Shown: positions 1-8,403, counted from the first letter of the stretch. The stretch: DNA of 19,959 nucleotides from Flavobacterium sp. (GCA_023253295.1 JALRGZ010000255.1:1-19959), one strand, 5' to 3'. Made by a program: numbers and translations. The notes: generated from the sequence alone by a model not told the origin.

Positions 1-106
1 GTTACATTTAGTGGTGGAACAGCACCTTATATGGTGAAGTTTGTGTTACAAATCCTCCGCCGTTGAAGTTCACCATATAAGGTGCTGTTCCACCACTAAA
101 TGTAAC
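1..106. repeat. Perfect 38-bp inverted repeat (fold-back) at window edge
   Basis: Bases 1-38 are the exact reverse complement of bases 69-106, with a 30-base spacer. Both arms carry the same piece of SprB-repeat coding sequence (TFSGGTAPYMVNF), one in each orientation. The parallel unit 240 bp away shows that after the spacer the gene should continue as another repeat rather than turn back. Only about three bases (GAA, 36-38) are shared at the switch point. This fits an assembly or chimeric-read artefact at a contig end inside repeats better than a biological element. Confidence 0.85.
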
Positions 107-2362
107 GGTTACAGATCCATCGGTGCCTCCATTACAAGTCACATTGGTATGAGCATCAGAGGCAATTAAAGCAGTTGGCTGAGTCACGGTTTCTGAACCA
201 GACATTTCACAACCATGATCGTCTTTTACTACCCAGCTATAAGTTCCTGCTGCCAAACCAGTGTAAGCTTTTGGCGAAGTTTGTGTTACAAATCCTTCTC
301 CGTTGAAGTTCACCATATAAGGTGCTGTTCCGCCGCTGAAAGTAACGGTTACTGAACCATCAGTAAAACCTAAACAGGTGACATCCACATGCGAATCACT
401 AGCTACTAAAGCTGGTGGTATTACTATCATTGCTGTACAAGTCGTTGTACAATTATTAGCATCTGTTGTTGTAACGGTATAATTACCAGCTGACAATCCT
501 GTGAATATTCCAGAACTTGCTCCTGTTGTATTCACTGTTGGACCAGCTATTGTATACGTTTTGGTTCCGGTTCCTCCACTTGGTGTAACTGTAATAGTTC
601 CCGTTCCGGTTGAACAAAGCGGATTAGTTGGAACTGCATTACAACTAAGCGCTGGTGGCTCACTTATATTTACTGTTTTAGAAACAAAACAATCAATATT
701 AGATGTTCTACGAACAATAATGATATGATCTCCTGCGGTTAAACCTGTAAATACTTTTGGTGATGTAGTTACTGCTGTAAATGTTCCTCCATCAATATTC
801 ATTTCCAAACTACCTCCCCCTCCAAATGCAGCTGAAATAGAACCATCAGAAGCTCCATTACAACTTACAGCCGTTGGAGTAAGTTCCAATGTTGGTTCCT
901 CTCCGGTAAATCCAAACAAATAAGGACCAGCAAAATCTTTCAACTCACTACCAAAAGCCCCTTCATTTGGACCACCACCACTACTGCGGGTTTTAACCAT
1001 TAAACTACCTAATAAATTAGAACATTTGTTTTGAGCTCCTCTTCTATCTAATCCAAAAGCTGTCAAATCAATAGCTATTTCAACAAATTGATAACGAGTA
1101 TACATATCTACTGCATCTGGTTTAGTCCCTTCATATGTTCCCCATAAAGGACCAAAGGTTCTTGATCCTTCATAAGATGAAAAATTATCATTGACTCTTC
1201 CCCACATCTTAACACCACCTCCTATAGGATTAATCGCAGCATAACCATAATCACCAGAATCTAAACCTTTTTCAAAAGCTACATTTTTATCCACATCAAA
1301 AGGTCTTGCCCCTAAGTTATTATTGTAATCATTAAAAGTTTGTTGACTCATCCATACTCTAATTCTTATCGAAGGTACATTTCCTCCATTAATATAATCT
1401 ACCGAAACAATAATGGTTCCTGGAGTAGCAATAGATCCGTCTAGATTGAAAGTCCAAGCTGTACGACCTCCATCAGCACCTGTATTTATTATAGTCGCAC
1501 CTTGCAATTCAGCTGCTGTACGGAAAAACTCAAAATCCAAGTGCTTATTACCATTAGTCACAACTAATGAAGCCCCTGCATAAGCCCATAATTTAGTAAA
1601 GGGTCTATCATCATTTGCATTATAATTAGGATCAGCTGGAGGAAGTGCATTTGGAGGAACACGAGGTCCTTCACCTCTCAAGTGAGCATATACATCAATA
1701 ATATCGTCTTTTTGAGGTACACTACCAGACGTTCCTACACTCCATGTATTTGGATTATCCGAATTTTTATCTCCAGTACCTGCGAAATATGATGTTTCGG
1801 CACCACCACCTTTAACATAGGTATCACGACCATAAACAGCATCTAACCATAAATAGGGCATTCCATCACCTCCTACAACAACTGGAAAAGGGACACCAGG
1901 AACATTAGGTTCATATACCGATTGTCTTCTTTGAAAAGATGTATTTTGAGTAATTGGAAGTGTAATCGCATCTGAATCAGGATTCCCTTTTGGCAACACC
2001 TCATCAATTACTCCTAAACCTGAACCTGGCCACGAACTGATTTTCAAAAACCAATCATCAGTACCAAGACTATCCAATTTAACTGGATTTAAAGGGGTAT
2101 CAAAATTTTTAAATTGTGTACGATTAGCATATACATCTCCATCTATACCAAAATTAGCTTTTATAGCAGAAGAACCTACATCCTGTCCAAAAGAATTGAC
2201 TGTAAAAAATAAAGATATAAATAAGAACATATTGCAATAAAAAAACTTCTTAATGGCAATATTCCCCCAATATATCTTCGCTAAAATTGCTTTACAGCAA
2301 TCGAATAAAGTGCTAAAGAAGACTTCTGCACTTTGCATCGTGTAAAAAATATTTTTTTTCAT
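8..2362 (-). CDS. SprB-repeat cell-surface protein, 3' end not genuine (partial)
   Basis: Large exported surface protein of the SprB-repeat type, a family that includes the type IX-secreted gliding adhesin SprB. The N terminus has a long, unusual leader (about 59 residues) with a hydrophobic core near residues 43-57 ending NSFGQ. Residues 60-490 form a Gly/Asn/Asp-rich domain I do not recognise. From about 490 there are four SprB-like units, each with a Cys-x-Gly-x-x-Asp-Gly or similar opening and an SGGT-type strand (starts near 495, 575, 660 and 740). The last two match at DNA level with an exact 240-bp (80-residue) period. The last seven residues (YKVLFHH) and the stop are not native: they come from a fold-back of the sequence at the window edge. 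The real gene should continue with more repeats and a C-terminal sorting domain, which is not seen here. The start is the first ATG; Met9 or Met45 are possible. Confidence 0.82.
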   Translation of the reverse strand: MKKNIFYTMQSAEVFFSTLFDCCKAILAKIYWGNIAIKKFFYCNMFLFISLFFTVNSFGQDVGSSAIKANFGIDGDVYANRTQFKNFDTPLNPVKLDSLGTDDWFLKISSWPGSGLGVIDEVLPKGNPDSDAITLPITQNTSFQRRQSVYEPNVPGVPFPVVVGGDGMPYLWLDAVYGRDTYVKGGGAETSYFAGTGDKNSDNPNTWSVGTSGSVPQKDDIIDVYAHLRGEGPRVPPNALPPADPNYNANDDRPFTKLWAYAGASLVVTNGNKHLDFEFFRTAAELQGATIINTGADGGRTAWTFNLDGSIATPGTIIVSVDYINGGNVPSIRIRVWMSQQTFNDYNNNLGARPFDVDKNVAFEKGLDSGDYGYAAINPIGGGVKMWGRVNDNFSSYEGSRTFGPLWGTYEGTKPDAVDMYTRYQFVEIAIDLTAFGLDRRGAQNKCSNLLGSLMVKTRSSGGGPNEGAFGSELKDFAGPYLFGFTGEEPTLELTPTAVSCNGASDGSISAAFGGGGSLEMNIDGGTFTAVTTSPKVFTGLTAGDHIIIVRRTSNIDCFVSKTVNISEPPALSCNAVPTNPLCSTGTGTITVTPSGGTGTKTYTIAGPTVNTTGASSGIFTGLSAGNYTVTTTDANNCTTTCTAMIVIPPALVASDSHVDVTCLGFTDGSVTVTFSGGTAPYMVNFNGEGFVTQTSPKAYTGLAAGTYSWVVKDDHGCEMSGSETVTQPTALIASDAHTNVTCNGGTDGSVTVTFSGGTAPYMVNFNGGGFVTQTSPYKVLFHH
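41..410 (-). repeat. Tandem 240-bp SprB repeat units
   Basis: The stretch from about 41 matches the stretch from about 281 at exactly 240-bp spacing, starting with a shared TTGTGTTACAAATCC and continuing through the TAPYMVNF coding block. The two copies differ at scattered, often third-codon positions (for example CCACCACTAAA against CCGCCGCTGAA). This is the in-frame 80-residue repeat of the surface protein. Near-identity between copies explains why an assembly would break here. Confidence 0.8.
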
Positions 2363-3040
2363 GATAATAGTATTTTTATGTCATAATTATATTAAATAGG
2401 TACATTAAAGATTTGAGGAGAAACTATCATAAAAAACCTCTTCAATTGTTCATTGAAGTAAACCTCTTTCATATAAAATAAATTAGAATATAAAACCATC
2501 TGAAGCTTAACAGTCTTAATGACTATCAAACCATCAGAGTACTATTATTAAAGTAGGGAATCACAAAATTTTCCAGATTTAGGGAGAAAACTTGTCAAAA
2601 CGTCAACTAAAACATCTTGTCATATCTAAGTTTTTCACTTACACATCACTAAAACGTTACTTAAAAACAAATAAAGTCAGGTTTTGATGAGTTATCAAAC
2701 TTGGGGAAGATAACTTAAAGCTTTAATAATCTTCATAAAACACTATGAAGTTTGCCATCCGAAAAAAGCAAATCTATTGTGGGGACCAATACTAATTCTT
2801 TAAAAAGTTAATTCAAAAAGTGTAAAATTGAATTCTAAAAAACTTTAAAAAAATTAATCAAAAACTAAAACGAGAATAAAAAACTGTAACCATTTCAGAG
2901 CTCTTTCAAAATGAAGTCCCAGTTATACAAACAACTTCTAAAAATGAAGTTAGTCAATCCTATAGGCAAAGTCGATTATTATAATATCAGTCTGTCTATT
3001 TATTTTCTAAATCTCTAGGAAGTGAAATCACTAAATTAAA
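2363..3040. other. Gene-free 678-bp stretch downstream of the polyketide synthase
   Basis: No convincing gene is visible. The part next to 2363 must hold the leader and promoter of the surface-protein gene, but I see no clear TANNTTTG element. A small hairpin (CTTCAAT/ATTGAAG) lies near 2450. Bases 2755-2769 match 15 bases inside the neighbouring synthase gene (3555-3569) exactly, with gapped similarity on both sides, so part of this stretch may be a decayed copy. A 35-codon plus-strand frame runs from the ATG at 2911 to 3018, with no supporting evidence that it is a gene. Confidence 0.6.
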
Positions 3041-4264
3041 TTATAACTTTTCTAATAGTAATGATGTAGCCGTAAGACCTGGGCCAAATGCCATCGCTAT
3101 AATTTTAGTTCCTGATTGAATACTTCCATCATTGATAATATTATTTAAAATATAAGGTATTGTAGCAGAAGACATATTCCCATGATTTCGCAATACATCA
3201 TATGACCAATGAGCCTGATAATCAGGAATACCTATTTCACTTACTACATAATCAATAATTTTGGGACCACCCGGATGAATCGCAAAATACATTTGATGCT
3301 TTTCGGCATCTAGATCTACTCCCGATTTTTCACAAAGGGTCATCAAAAAAGATTTAATGTTTTTACGAATAAAAACGGGAACCCTTTTAGAAAGTGTCAT
3401 TAAAAAATTATACTCACCTAAATCCCAAGACATATCTTCTAGTGAATCAGGTATAATCACTTCATGAGAAGCTAAAATACGTAAACCCTTTTTTTCTTTA
3501 ACAGTTTTATCGTTCATAAAAGAGTTTTCTTCATAAAGCGAATACCCAATAAAACCATCCGAAAAAAGCGAACAAATCATTGTATTGGCAGGTGAAAATT
3601 CCGTTAAATTTAAATGCGCCGACAATAATTCGGTATGCACCACATCGGTTCTTCCATTTTCTAAACTGGCAGCAATCAAACTTCTTGCTGTTCGAATGGC
3701 TGGAAATGCACCATAACACCCCATATGATAGGAATGTGTAACCTGAACAGTATTCCAATTTCTTTCTATCACAGCTTCTTGTGCGACACTAGGGGATGAA
3801 TATCCAGAACAGGTAACATGAATTAAATTTTCTGGTTTAGTATCATTTTTACTATAAAAATGATTGAAAACATAACGCATTTTCTTTTTAAACCACTCCA
3901 TTCGCACTTCAATCTTTGGTCCAAAAGTCTGCCCTTCTTTAACTTCAAATCCTTCAGGAAAACGATAATTCAATGGAGAAGTAACTTTCTCAATATTCTC
4001 AATATAATCTCTTACACCTTCAAAAATGATAGTTTGTCTTTTATTAATACTTTCCGCAGGAATCGAATATTTATCAACCTGCTCGGATATATAATCAAAA
4101 CTAACTAATTCATCCTCCATTTTATTAGAATTAGTTATACTTTCTAATTTTGGAGTATTTTGGAAATGATAATATAAAAATTTAATGTATTGATTGAGTT
4201 TTTCCTGCTCAAATAATTCACTGACTAAAATGGGATGAAAATTGGAAAGAATAATGCTTTTCAT
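3041..4264 (-). CDS. Type III polyketide synthase (chalcone-synthase-like)
   Basis: Homodimer-type ketosynthase of the chalcone/stilbene synthase superfamily. These enzymes extend a CoA starter with malonyl-CoA units and cyclise the chain without an acyl carrier protein. The triad is visible: Cys183 in HMGCYGAFPA, His330 in IHPGGPKI and Asn363 in HGNMSSA. A terminal FGPGLTATS block (393-401) matches the family's GFGPG loop. The length of 407 residues is normal. The Cys region reads MGCYGAFPA rather than the plant-type QGCFAGGT, so this is a divergent bacterial branch and the product cannot be inferred. No methyltransferase, oxidoreductase or acyl-carrier gene is adjacent, and the gene stands alone between two long noncoding stretches. 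No terminator is obvious after the stop. Family assignment is secure; the pathway is unknown. Confidence 0.9.
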   Translation of the reverse strand: MKSIILSNFHPILVSELFEQEKLNQYIKFLYYHFQNTPKLESITNSNKMEDELVSFDYISEQVDKYSIPAESINKRQTIIFEGVRDYIENIEKVTSPLNYRFPEGFEVKEGQTFGPKIEVRMEWFKKKMRYVFNHFYSKNDTKPENLIHVTCSGYSSPSVAQEAVIERNWNTVQVTHSYHMGCYGAFPAIRTARSLIAASLENGRTDVVHTELLSAHLNLTEFSPANTMICSLFSDGFIGYSLYEENSFMNDKTVKEKKGLRILASHEVIIPDSLEDMSWDLGEYNFLMTLSKRVPVFIRKNIKSFLMTLCEKSGVDLDAEKHQMYFAIHPGGPKIIDYVVSEIGIPDYQAHWSYDVLRNHGNMSSATIPYILNNIINDGSIQSGTKIIAMAFGPGLTATSLLLEKL

Positions 4265-5150
4265 AACCTTAAAATTTAACTCATTAGTAAAGTTTTAAGT
4301 GAAAACTTCTTTTAAACACAATTACTTATTTTCCCTCTTTCCCTGAAACATAAAGACGCAGCACATTATGATTCAAAATTAAATTTTGAAACTTGGTTTT
4401 CTCCCATTCCTAAAAAGCATAAAACAGATTTAATAAAACATCGACAGTTGTCATAAGTCAGGAAAACAACACACAAATCACTTCATGATTCACATTATTA
4501 AAAACTATGATGAACTCAAAATTTATCATAATTTTTTATTTCCCTTTTAAAGCAGCGTAGTTCTATATCATAAATTGTATTAGGAAGAAAAAAACAAAAA
4601 TTTGGGCAAAAATTCATTTGAGAGAAAAATTTATTACAAACTAAAAATCATAGTAAATAACTACATTTAGTGTGGCTCATGAAAGCATGTAAAATTACAT
4701 CTTTTCGTACCCATAAATTTCAGAAAAAAATCCTACTGTTCAATCAACAAATCTTAACATCGGTTACAAACAAGCATTTTCATTTTGGGGATTGAAAACT
4801 TGTGCAAAAAACAACTTCGTAATAAACAAAGTAACATCCTAAAATCAATTGTCGTATTTAGCTTAATGAGTTAAGTTTATCAAAACAAACATTGAGAACT
4901 AAATTAATTTTTCACACACAACAATAGGTAAACAAGAAGTAAAATGGGGGCTTACAAACAGTTAAAGCTACCCTAAGTACCACAACCTTAACCATCTGCA
5001 CTATCAAAGTTAATTGGAATTAATTTAACATAAAGAAAAGCAAATGTTAAAAAAAACCTAAAACGGTTAATCAGTATATTTCTTCGATGAAATGCAACTA
5101 AGCTTAAAAAAAAATAAAAAAAACTGGTAAAAAAAACATTAAATACGTAC
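4265..5150. other. Gene-free stretch of about 890 bp upstream of the polyketide synthase
   Basis: I see no credible protein gene here. The 5' leader and promoter of the synthase must lie next to 4264; a TTG and an A/T-rich box sit within 60 bases but do not form a clean TTG-N19-TANNTTTG. Short frames exist, the best being a 38-codon plus-strand frame from ATG 4679 to the stop at 4795 that would encode a basic peptide. A near-palindrome, ATGTAAAATTACAT, lies around 4689. The stretch is rich in A runs, especially 5100-5158, just before the valS terminator. It could hold a small RNA or a decayed gene, but nothing in the sequence proves either. Confidence 0.55.
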
Positions 5151-5189
5151 AAAAAAATAAGCCAAAATGAAATATTTTCATTTTGGCTT
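5151..5189 (-). terminator. Rho-independent terminator of valS
   Basis: A 14-bp perfect stem (5159-5172 with 5176-5189, AAGCCAAAATGAAA and its complement) closes a 3-base loop. On the minus strand it is followed by a T-rich run (5158-5151). It lies 27 bases after the valS stop. Confidence 0.85.
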
Positions 5190-5215
5190 AAACCTTTAAT
5201 TTCTTACAAAGAAAA

Positions 5216-7849
5216 TTATTTCAAAGCAGCTAAACTTTGCTCAATGGTTGCAATTTTGGCCAAAGCATCTGCTTCTTTTTTGCGTTCCATTTCAATTACT
5301 TTTGCAGGCGCTCCGGCAACAAATTTCTCGTTTGCTAATTTACCCTGAACTGATTTTAAAAATCCTTGAGTATATTTTAACTCTTCTGTTAACTTCGCAA
5401 TTTCAGCTTCGACATCTATATTTCCGGTAATCGGAATAAAATATTCATTCGATTTTACACGGAAAGACAATGCCCCATCAACTTTCTCCGAAACATATTC
5501 AAAAGCAGAAATATTTCCTAACTTAGATACAATCGAATCAAAATAAGCCGACAAATTTTCGTTATTGATAGCTTTTAACTCAATAGCATCCTTAAATGGA
5601 ATATTCTTATCCTTACGAATCGTTCTGATTCCTGAAATCACTTCCATTGTATTTTCAAAATCAGAAATCAAACTCGCATTAAATGGTTTCATTTCCGGCC
5701 ATGTTGAAACAATTAAAGCTTCCTCAACTGTTCTTTCTGCAATATGTTGCCAAATTTCCTCTGTCAAGAATGGCATGAATGGGTGTAATAATTTTAAATT
5801 ATTTTCCAACATTTCAATTGCCTTATCAAAAGTTACTTTATCAATTGGCTGTTGGTACGCAGGCTTAATCATCTCCAAGAACCATGAACAGAAATCATCC
5901 CAAACCAATTTATAGATAGCCATCAAAGCATCTGAAATTCTGTATTTTTCAAAATTATCTTCAATTTCTGAAAGCGTTTGCTGCAACTTCGCTTCATACC
6001 ATTCGATAGCCACTTTTGAAGATTCAGGTTGAGCAATGGTTTGTGAAACTTCCCATCCTTTAATCAATTTGAACGCATTCCAGATTTTATTCGAAAATCC
6101 TTTTCCTTGATTACACAATTCTTCATCGAACATGATATCATTTCCTGCCGATGCACTCAACAATAATCCCACACGTACCCCATCGGCACCAAATTTCTCA
6201 ATCAATTCCAATGGTTCCGGCGAATTACCTAATGACTTAGACATTTTACGACGTTGTTTGTCACGCACTAATCCTGTTAAATATACATTGGTAAACGGTT
6301 TATCACCCGCATACTCATATCCTGCAATAATCATTCTGGCTACCCAGAAAAACAAAATATCCGGACCAGTAACCAAATCATTAGTTGGATAATAATATTT
6401 AAAGTCTTCGCTTTCCGGATTCATAATACCTCCAAAAACCGACATTGGCCACAACCAAGAAGAAAACCAGGTATCCAAAGCATCAACATCCTGTACTAAG
6501 TCCTTAGTTGTAAGTCCTAAGTTCTTAGTTTTCTCTTGAGCCAATACTAAAGCCTCTTCAATAGTTTCAGCAACTACAAAATCTTCTTTTCCATCACCAT
6601 AATAATAAGCCGGAATTTGTTGTCCCCACCATAACTGACGGGAAATATTCCAATCGCGAATATTATTCAACCAGTGTGCATACGTATTATTAAAACGTGA
6701 TGGATGTAATTTAATCTCACCATCTTCTAAAACTGCCTTAATTGCAGGTTTTACCAATTCGTCCATTTTCAGGAACCATTGATCAGACAATCTTGGTTCG
6801 ATAACCGCTTTCGTTCTTTCAGAAGTCCCCACTTTGTTTAAATGGATTTCCGTTTTAGCCAAAGCTCCTGTTTCTTCTAATTCTTTTGCGATTTCAGTAC
6901 GAACTACAAAACGATCTTTTCCTTGATAGTGCAAACCAAAACTATTCAAAGTAGCATCTTCATTGAAAATATCTACAATTTCAAGATTGTGTTTTTCACC
7001 TAAAGTTTTATCGTTCATATCGTGAGCAGGAGTTACTTTCAAACATCCTGTTCCAAATTCCACATCTACATACTCATCTTCGATAATTGGAATTACTCTT
7101 CCACAAATAGGAACAATCGCTTTTTTACCTTTCAAATGTGTAAAACGCTCATCATTTGGATTGATACAAATAGCAGTATCTCCAAAAATAGTTTCCGGAC
7201 GGGTTGTTGCAACTGTTAGGAAATCTTCTGAACCTTCAATTTTATATTTTAAGAAAAATAATTTTCCTTGTTGTTCTTCATAAATAACTTCTTCGTCAGA
7301 CAAAGTTGTTTTAGCTTCCGGATCCCAGTTTACCATACGGTACCCACGGTAAATCATTCCTTTATTATACAAATCAACAAAAGAACGGATTACAGAAGCC
7401 GACATATCCGGATCCATTGTAAATTTGGTTCTTTCCCAATCACAAGAAGCTCCTAATTTTTTAAGTTGTTCTAAAATAGTTCCACCGTATTTATCGGTCC
7501 ATTCCCAAGCATGTTTTAAAAACTCCTCACGAGTCAAATCATTTTTATTGATTCCCTCTGCTTTTAATTTAGCTACAACTTTAGCTTCAGTTGCAATAGA
7601 AGCGTGATCCGTTCCCGGAACCCAACAAGCATTGAACCCTTTTAAACGAGCTCTTCGAATTAAAACATCCTGAATGGTGTTGTTCAACATATGTCCCATA
7701 TGCAACACTCCGGTAACGTTTGGAGGAGGAATTACAATGGTATAAGGTGTTCTATGGTCTGGCTCTGAGTGAAAATAATTATTTTTCATCCAGTAATCAT
7801 ACCATTTTTGCTCTATTGTTTTAGCGTCAAATTGTGCGGGAATTGCCAT
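5216..7849 (-). CDS. valS: Valyl-tRNA synthetase
   Basis: Cytosolic class I aminoacyl-tRNA synthetase that charges tRNA-Val and edits misactivated threonine. The HIGH-type motif is HMGH (50-53) in PNVTGVLHMGHMLNN. The KMSKS motif is exact (535-539) in RRKMSKSLGNSPEP. The catalytic-domain block LDTWFSSWLWP and a C-terminal Lys/Glu-rich coiled coil (about 810-877) are present. The length of 877 residues is normal, and the start agrees with family N termini (FDAKTIEQKWYDYW). Just before LDTWFSSWLWP the protein carries a stretch reading KTKNLGLTTKDLVQD, encoded by a heptamer-like DNA repeat (6497-6531). The gene stands alone, with its own terminator and a TACTTTTG box 63 bases upstream. Confidence 0.98.
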   Translation of the reverse strand: MAIPAQFDAKTIEQKWYDYWMKNNYFHSEPDHRTPYTIVIPPPNVTGVLHMGHMLNNTIQDVLIRRARLKGFNACWVPGTDHASIATEAKVVAKLKAEGINKNDLTREEFLKHAWEWTDKYGGTILEQLKKLGASCDWERTKFTMDPDMSASVIRSFVDLYNKGMIYRGYRMVNWDPEAKTTLSDEEVIYEEQQGKLFFLKYKIEGSEDFLTVATTRPETIFGDTAICINPNDERFTHLKGKKAIVPICGRVIPIIEDEYVDVEFGTGCLKVTPAHDMNDKTLGEKHNLEIVDIFNEDATLNSFGLHYQGKDRFVVRTEIAKELEETGALAKTEIHLNKVGTSERTKAVIEPRLSDQWFLKMDELVKPAIKAVLEDGEIKLHPSRFNNTYAHWLNNIRDWNISRQLWWGQQIPAYYYGDGKEDFVVAETIEEALVLAQEKTKNLGLTTKDLVQDVDALDTWFSSWLWPMSVFGGIMNPESEDFKYYYPTNDLVTGPDILFFWVARMIIAGYEYAGDKPFTNVYLTGLVRDKQRRKMSKSLGNSPEPLELIEKFGADGVRVGLLLSASAGNDIMFDEELCNQGKGFSNKIWNAFKLIKGWEVSQTIAQPESSKVAIEWYEAKLQQTLSEIEDNFEKYRISDALMAIYKLVWDDFCSWFLEMIKPAYQQPIDKVTFDKAIEMLENNLKLLHPFMPFLTEEIWQHIAERTVEEALIVSTWPEMKPFNASLISDFENTMEVISGIRTIRKDKNIPFKDAIELKAINNENLSAYFDSIVSKLGNISAFEYVSEKVDGALSFRVKSNEYFIPITGNIDVEAEIAKLTEELKYTQGFLKSVQGKLANEKFVAGAPAKVIEMERKKEADALAKIATIEQSLAALK
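6497..6531. repeat. Degenerate heptanucleotide tandem repeat inside valS
   Basis: Read on the plus strand, five consecutive 7-mers are TAAGTCC, TTAGTTG, TAAGTCC, TAAGTTC and TTAGTTT. They fit a loose consensus T(A/T)AGT(C/T)N. The array also makes short palindromes (CTAAGTCCTTAG). It encodes the Lys/Thr/Leu-rich stretch before LDTWFSSW in ValS without breaking the frame. Confidence 0.55.
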
Positions 7850-7912
7850 AAAATGTAACCGTTAATAACCAAAATCTTGCTTTGGTCTGATTTTTGTAAT
7901 TTATATCGGGAA

Positions 7913-7920
7913 CAAAAGTA
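7913..7920 (-). promoter_or_regulatory. Candidate -7 box for valS
   Basis: On the minus strand the bases read TACTTTTG, an exact match to the Bacteroidota -7 consensus TANNTTTG, 63 bases upstream of the valS ATG. No TTG is present at the expected -33 distance, so support is partial. Confidence 0.4.
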
Positions 7921-7956
7921 AATAATAAAGTAGACTATAAAAAGGGAAATAAAAAT

Positions 7957-7986
7957 TTGTGTACTAATTAAAACGAAGTATATTTA
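7957..7986 (+). promoter_or_regulatory. Candidate promoter for the DUF1573 gene
   Basis: TTG at 7957-7959 is followed after exactly 19 bases by TATATTTA (7979-7986), one mismatch from TANNTTTG. The box ends 20 bases before the ATG at 8007, so the leader would be short. Confidence 0.5.
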
Positions 7987-8006
7987 CTTTATCTAACGCC
8001 ACAACA

Positions 8007-8396
8007 ATGAAAAAATTAACCGCCATAATAGCAATTTTATTTTTTGGAAGTATTGGATTTGCTCAAAAGGGAGCTAAAATAGAATTCAAAGCCAAAAATA
8101 ACACTATCGATTATGGAACCATAAATAAACAAAATGATAATGGTATTCGCTCATTTGAATACACAAATACCGGCGATGCCCCTTTGATTATTTATTCTGT
8201 CCAATCGACTTCGAGCTGTACTATTTTATCAAAACAAAATGAAACAGTACCACCTGGAAAATCCAGTAAAATTGACGTTAAATACAATATGGTACCTGGA
8301 CCAATACGAAAAACAATTACTGTTGAATCCAATGCTATCAATTATGAGGATGGTAGAATCCCTCTTAAAATTAAAGGCGAAGTAGTCTCCTTATAA
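8007..8396 (+). CDS. Secreted DUF1573 (Ig/ASH-like) protein
   Basis: Small exported protein of the DUF1573 family, which is common in Bacteroidota and of unknown function. A signal peptide is clear: MKKLTAIIAILFFGSIGFAQ, probably cut after the Ala before Gln20. The mature part (about 110 residues) has the family's pattern of short beta strands: IDYGTI, then an EYTNTGDAPLII block, SSCTIL, and a PPGKSSKIDVKY strand. This resembles an ASH/MSP-like immunoglobulin fold, which usually acts as a binding module. The length is typical of the single-domain type. It stands alone, with its own candidate promoter and a strong terminator shared with the convergent protease gene. Confidence 0.88.
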   Translation: MKKLTAIIAILFFGSIGFAQKGAKIEFKAKNNTIDYGTINKQNDNGIRSFEYTNTGDAPLIIYSVQSTSSCTILSKQNETVPPGKSSKIDVKYNMVPGPIRKTITVESNAINYEDGRIPLKIKGEVVSL

Positions 8397-8403
8397 CTTT
8401 TCA

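Noticed and set aside
1..106. Inverted repeat as a site-specific recombinase (shufflon-like) site
   Set aside because: The arms are ordinary SprB coding sequence, no recombinase gene is visible, and the repeat lies exactly at the window edge, so an artefact is simpler.
501..728. Plus-strand 75-residue frame opposite the surface-protein gene
   Set aside because: Pro/Val-rich mirror of the Thr/Gly-rich repeat codons; a shadow of the real gene.
2875..3030. Plus-strand frame reading like protein (SELFQNEVPVIQTT...), and the 35-codon frame from ATG 2911
   Set aside because: The first has no start and a stop at the middle; neither has a family match that I recognise or a promoter. Could be decay, but unsupported.
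4316..4456. Plus-strand open frame of 46 codons upstream of the synthase
   Set aside because: No start codon, no recognisable motif; within chance for AT-rich DNA with this length.
5565..5915. Plus-strand 116-residue frame antisense to valS
   Set aside because: Lies entirely within the well-supported valS gene and has no independent motif or promoter.
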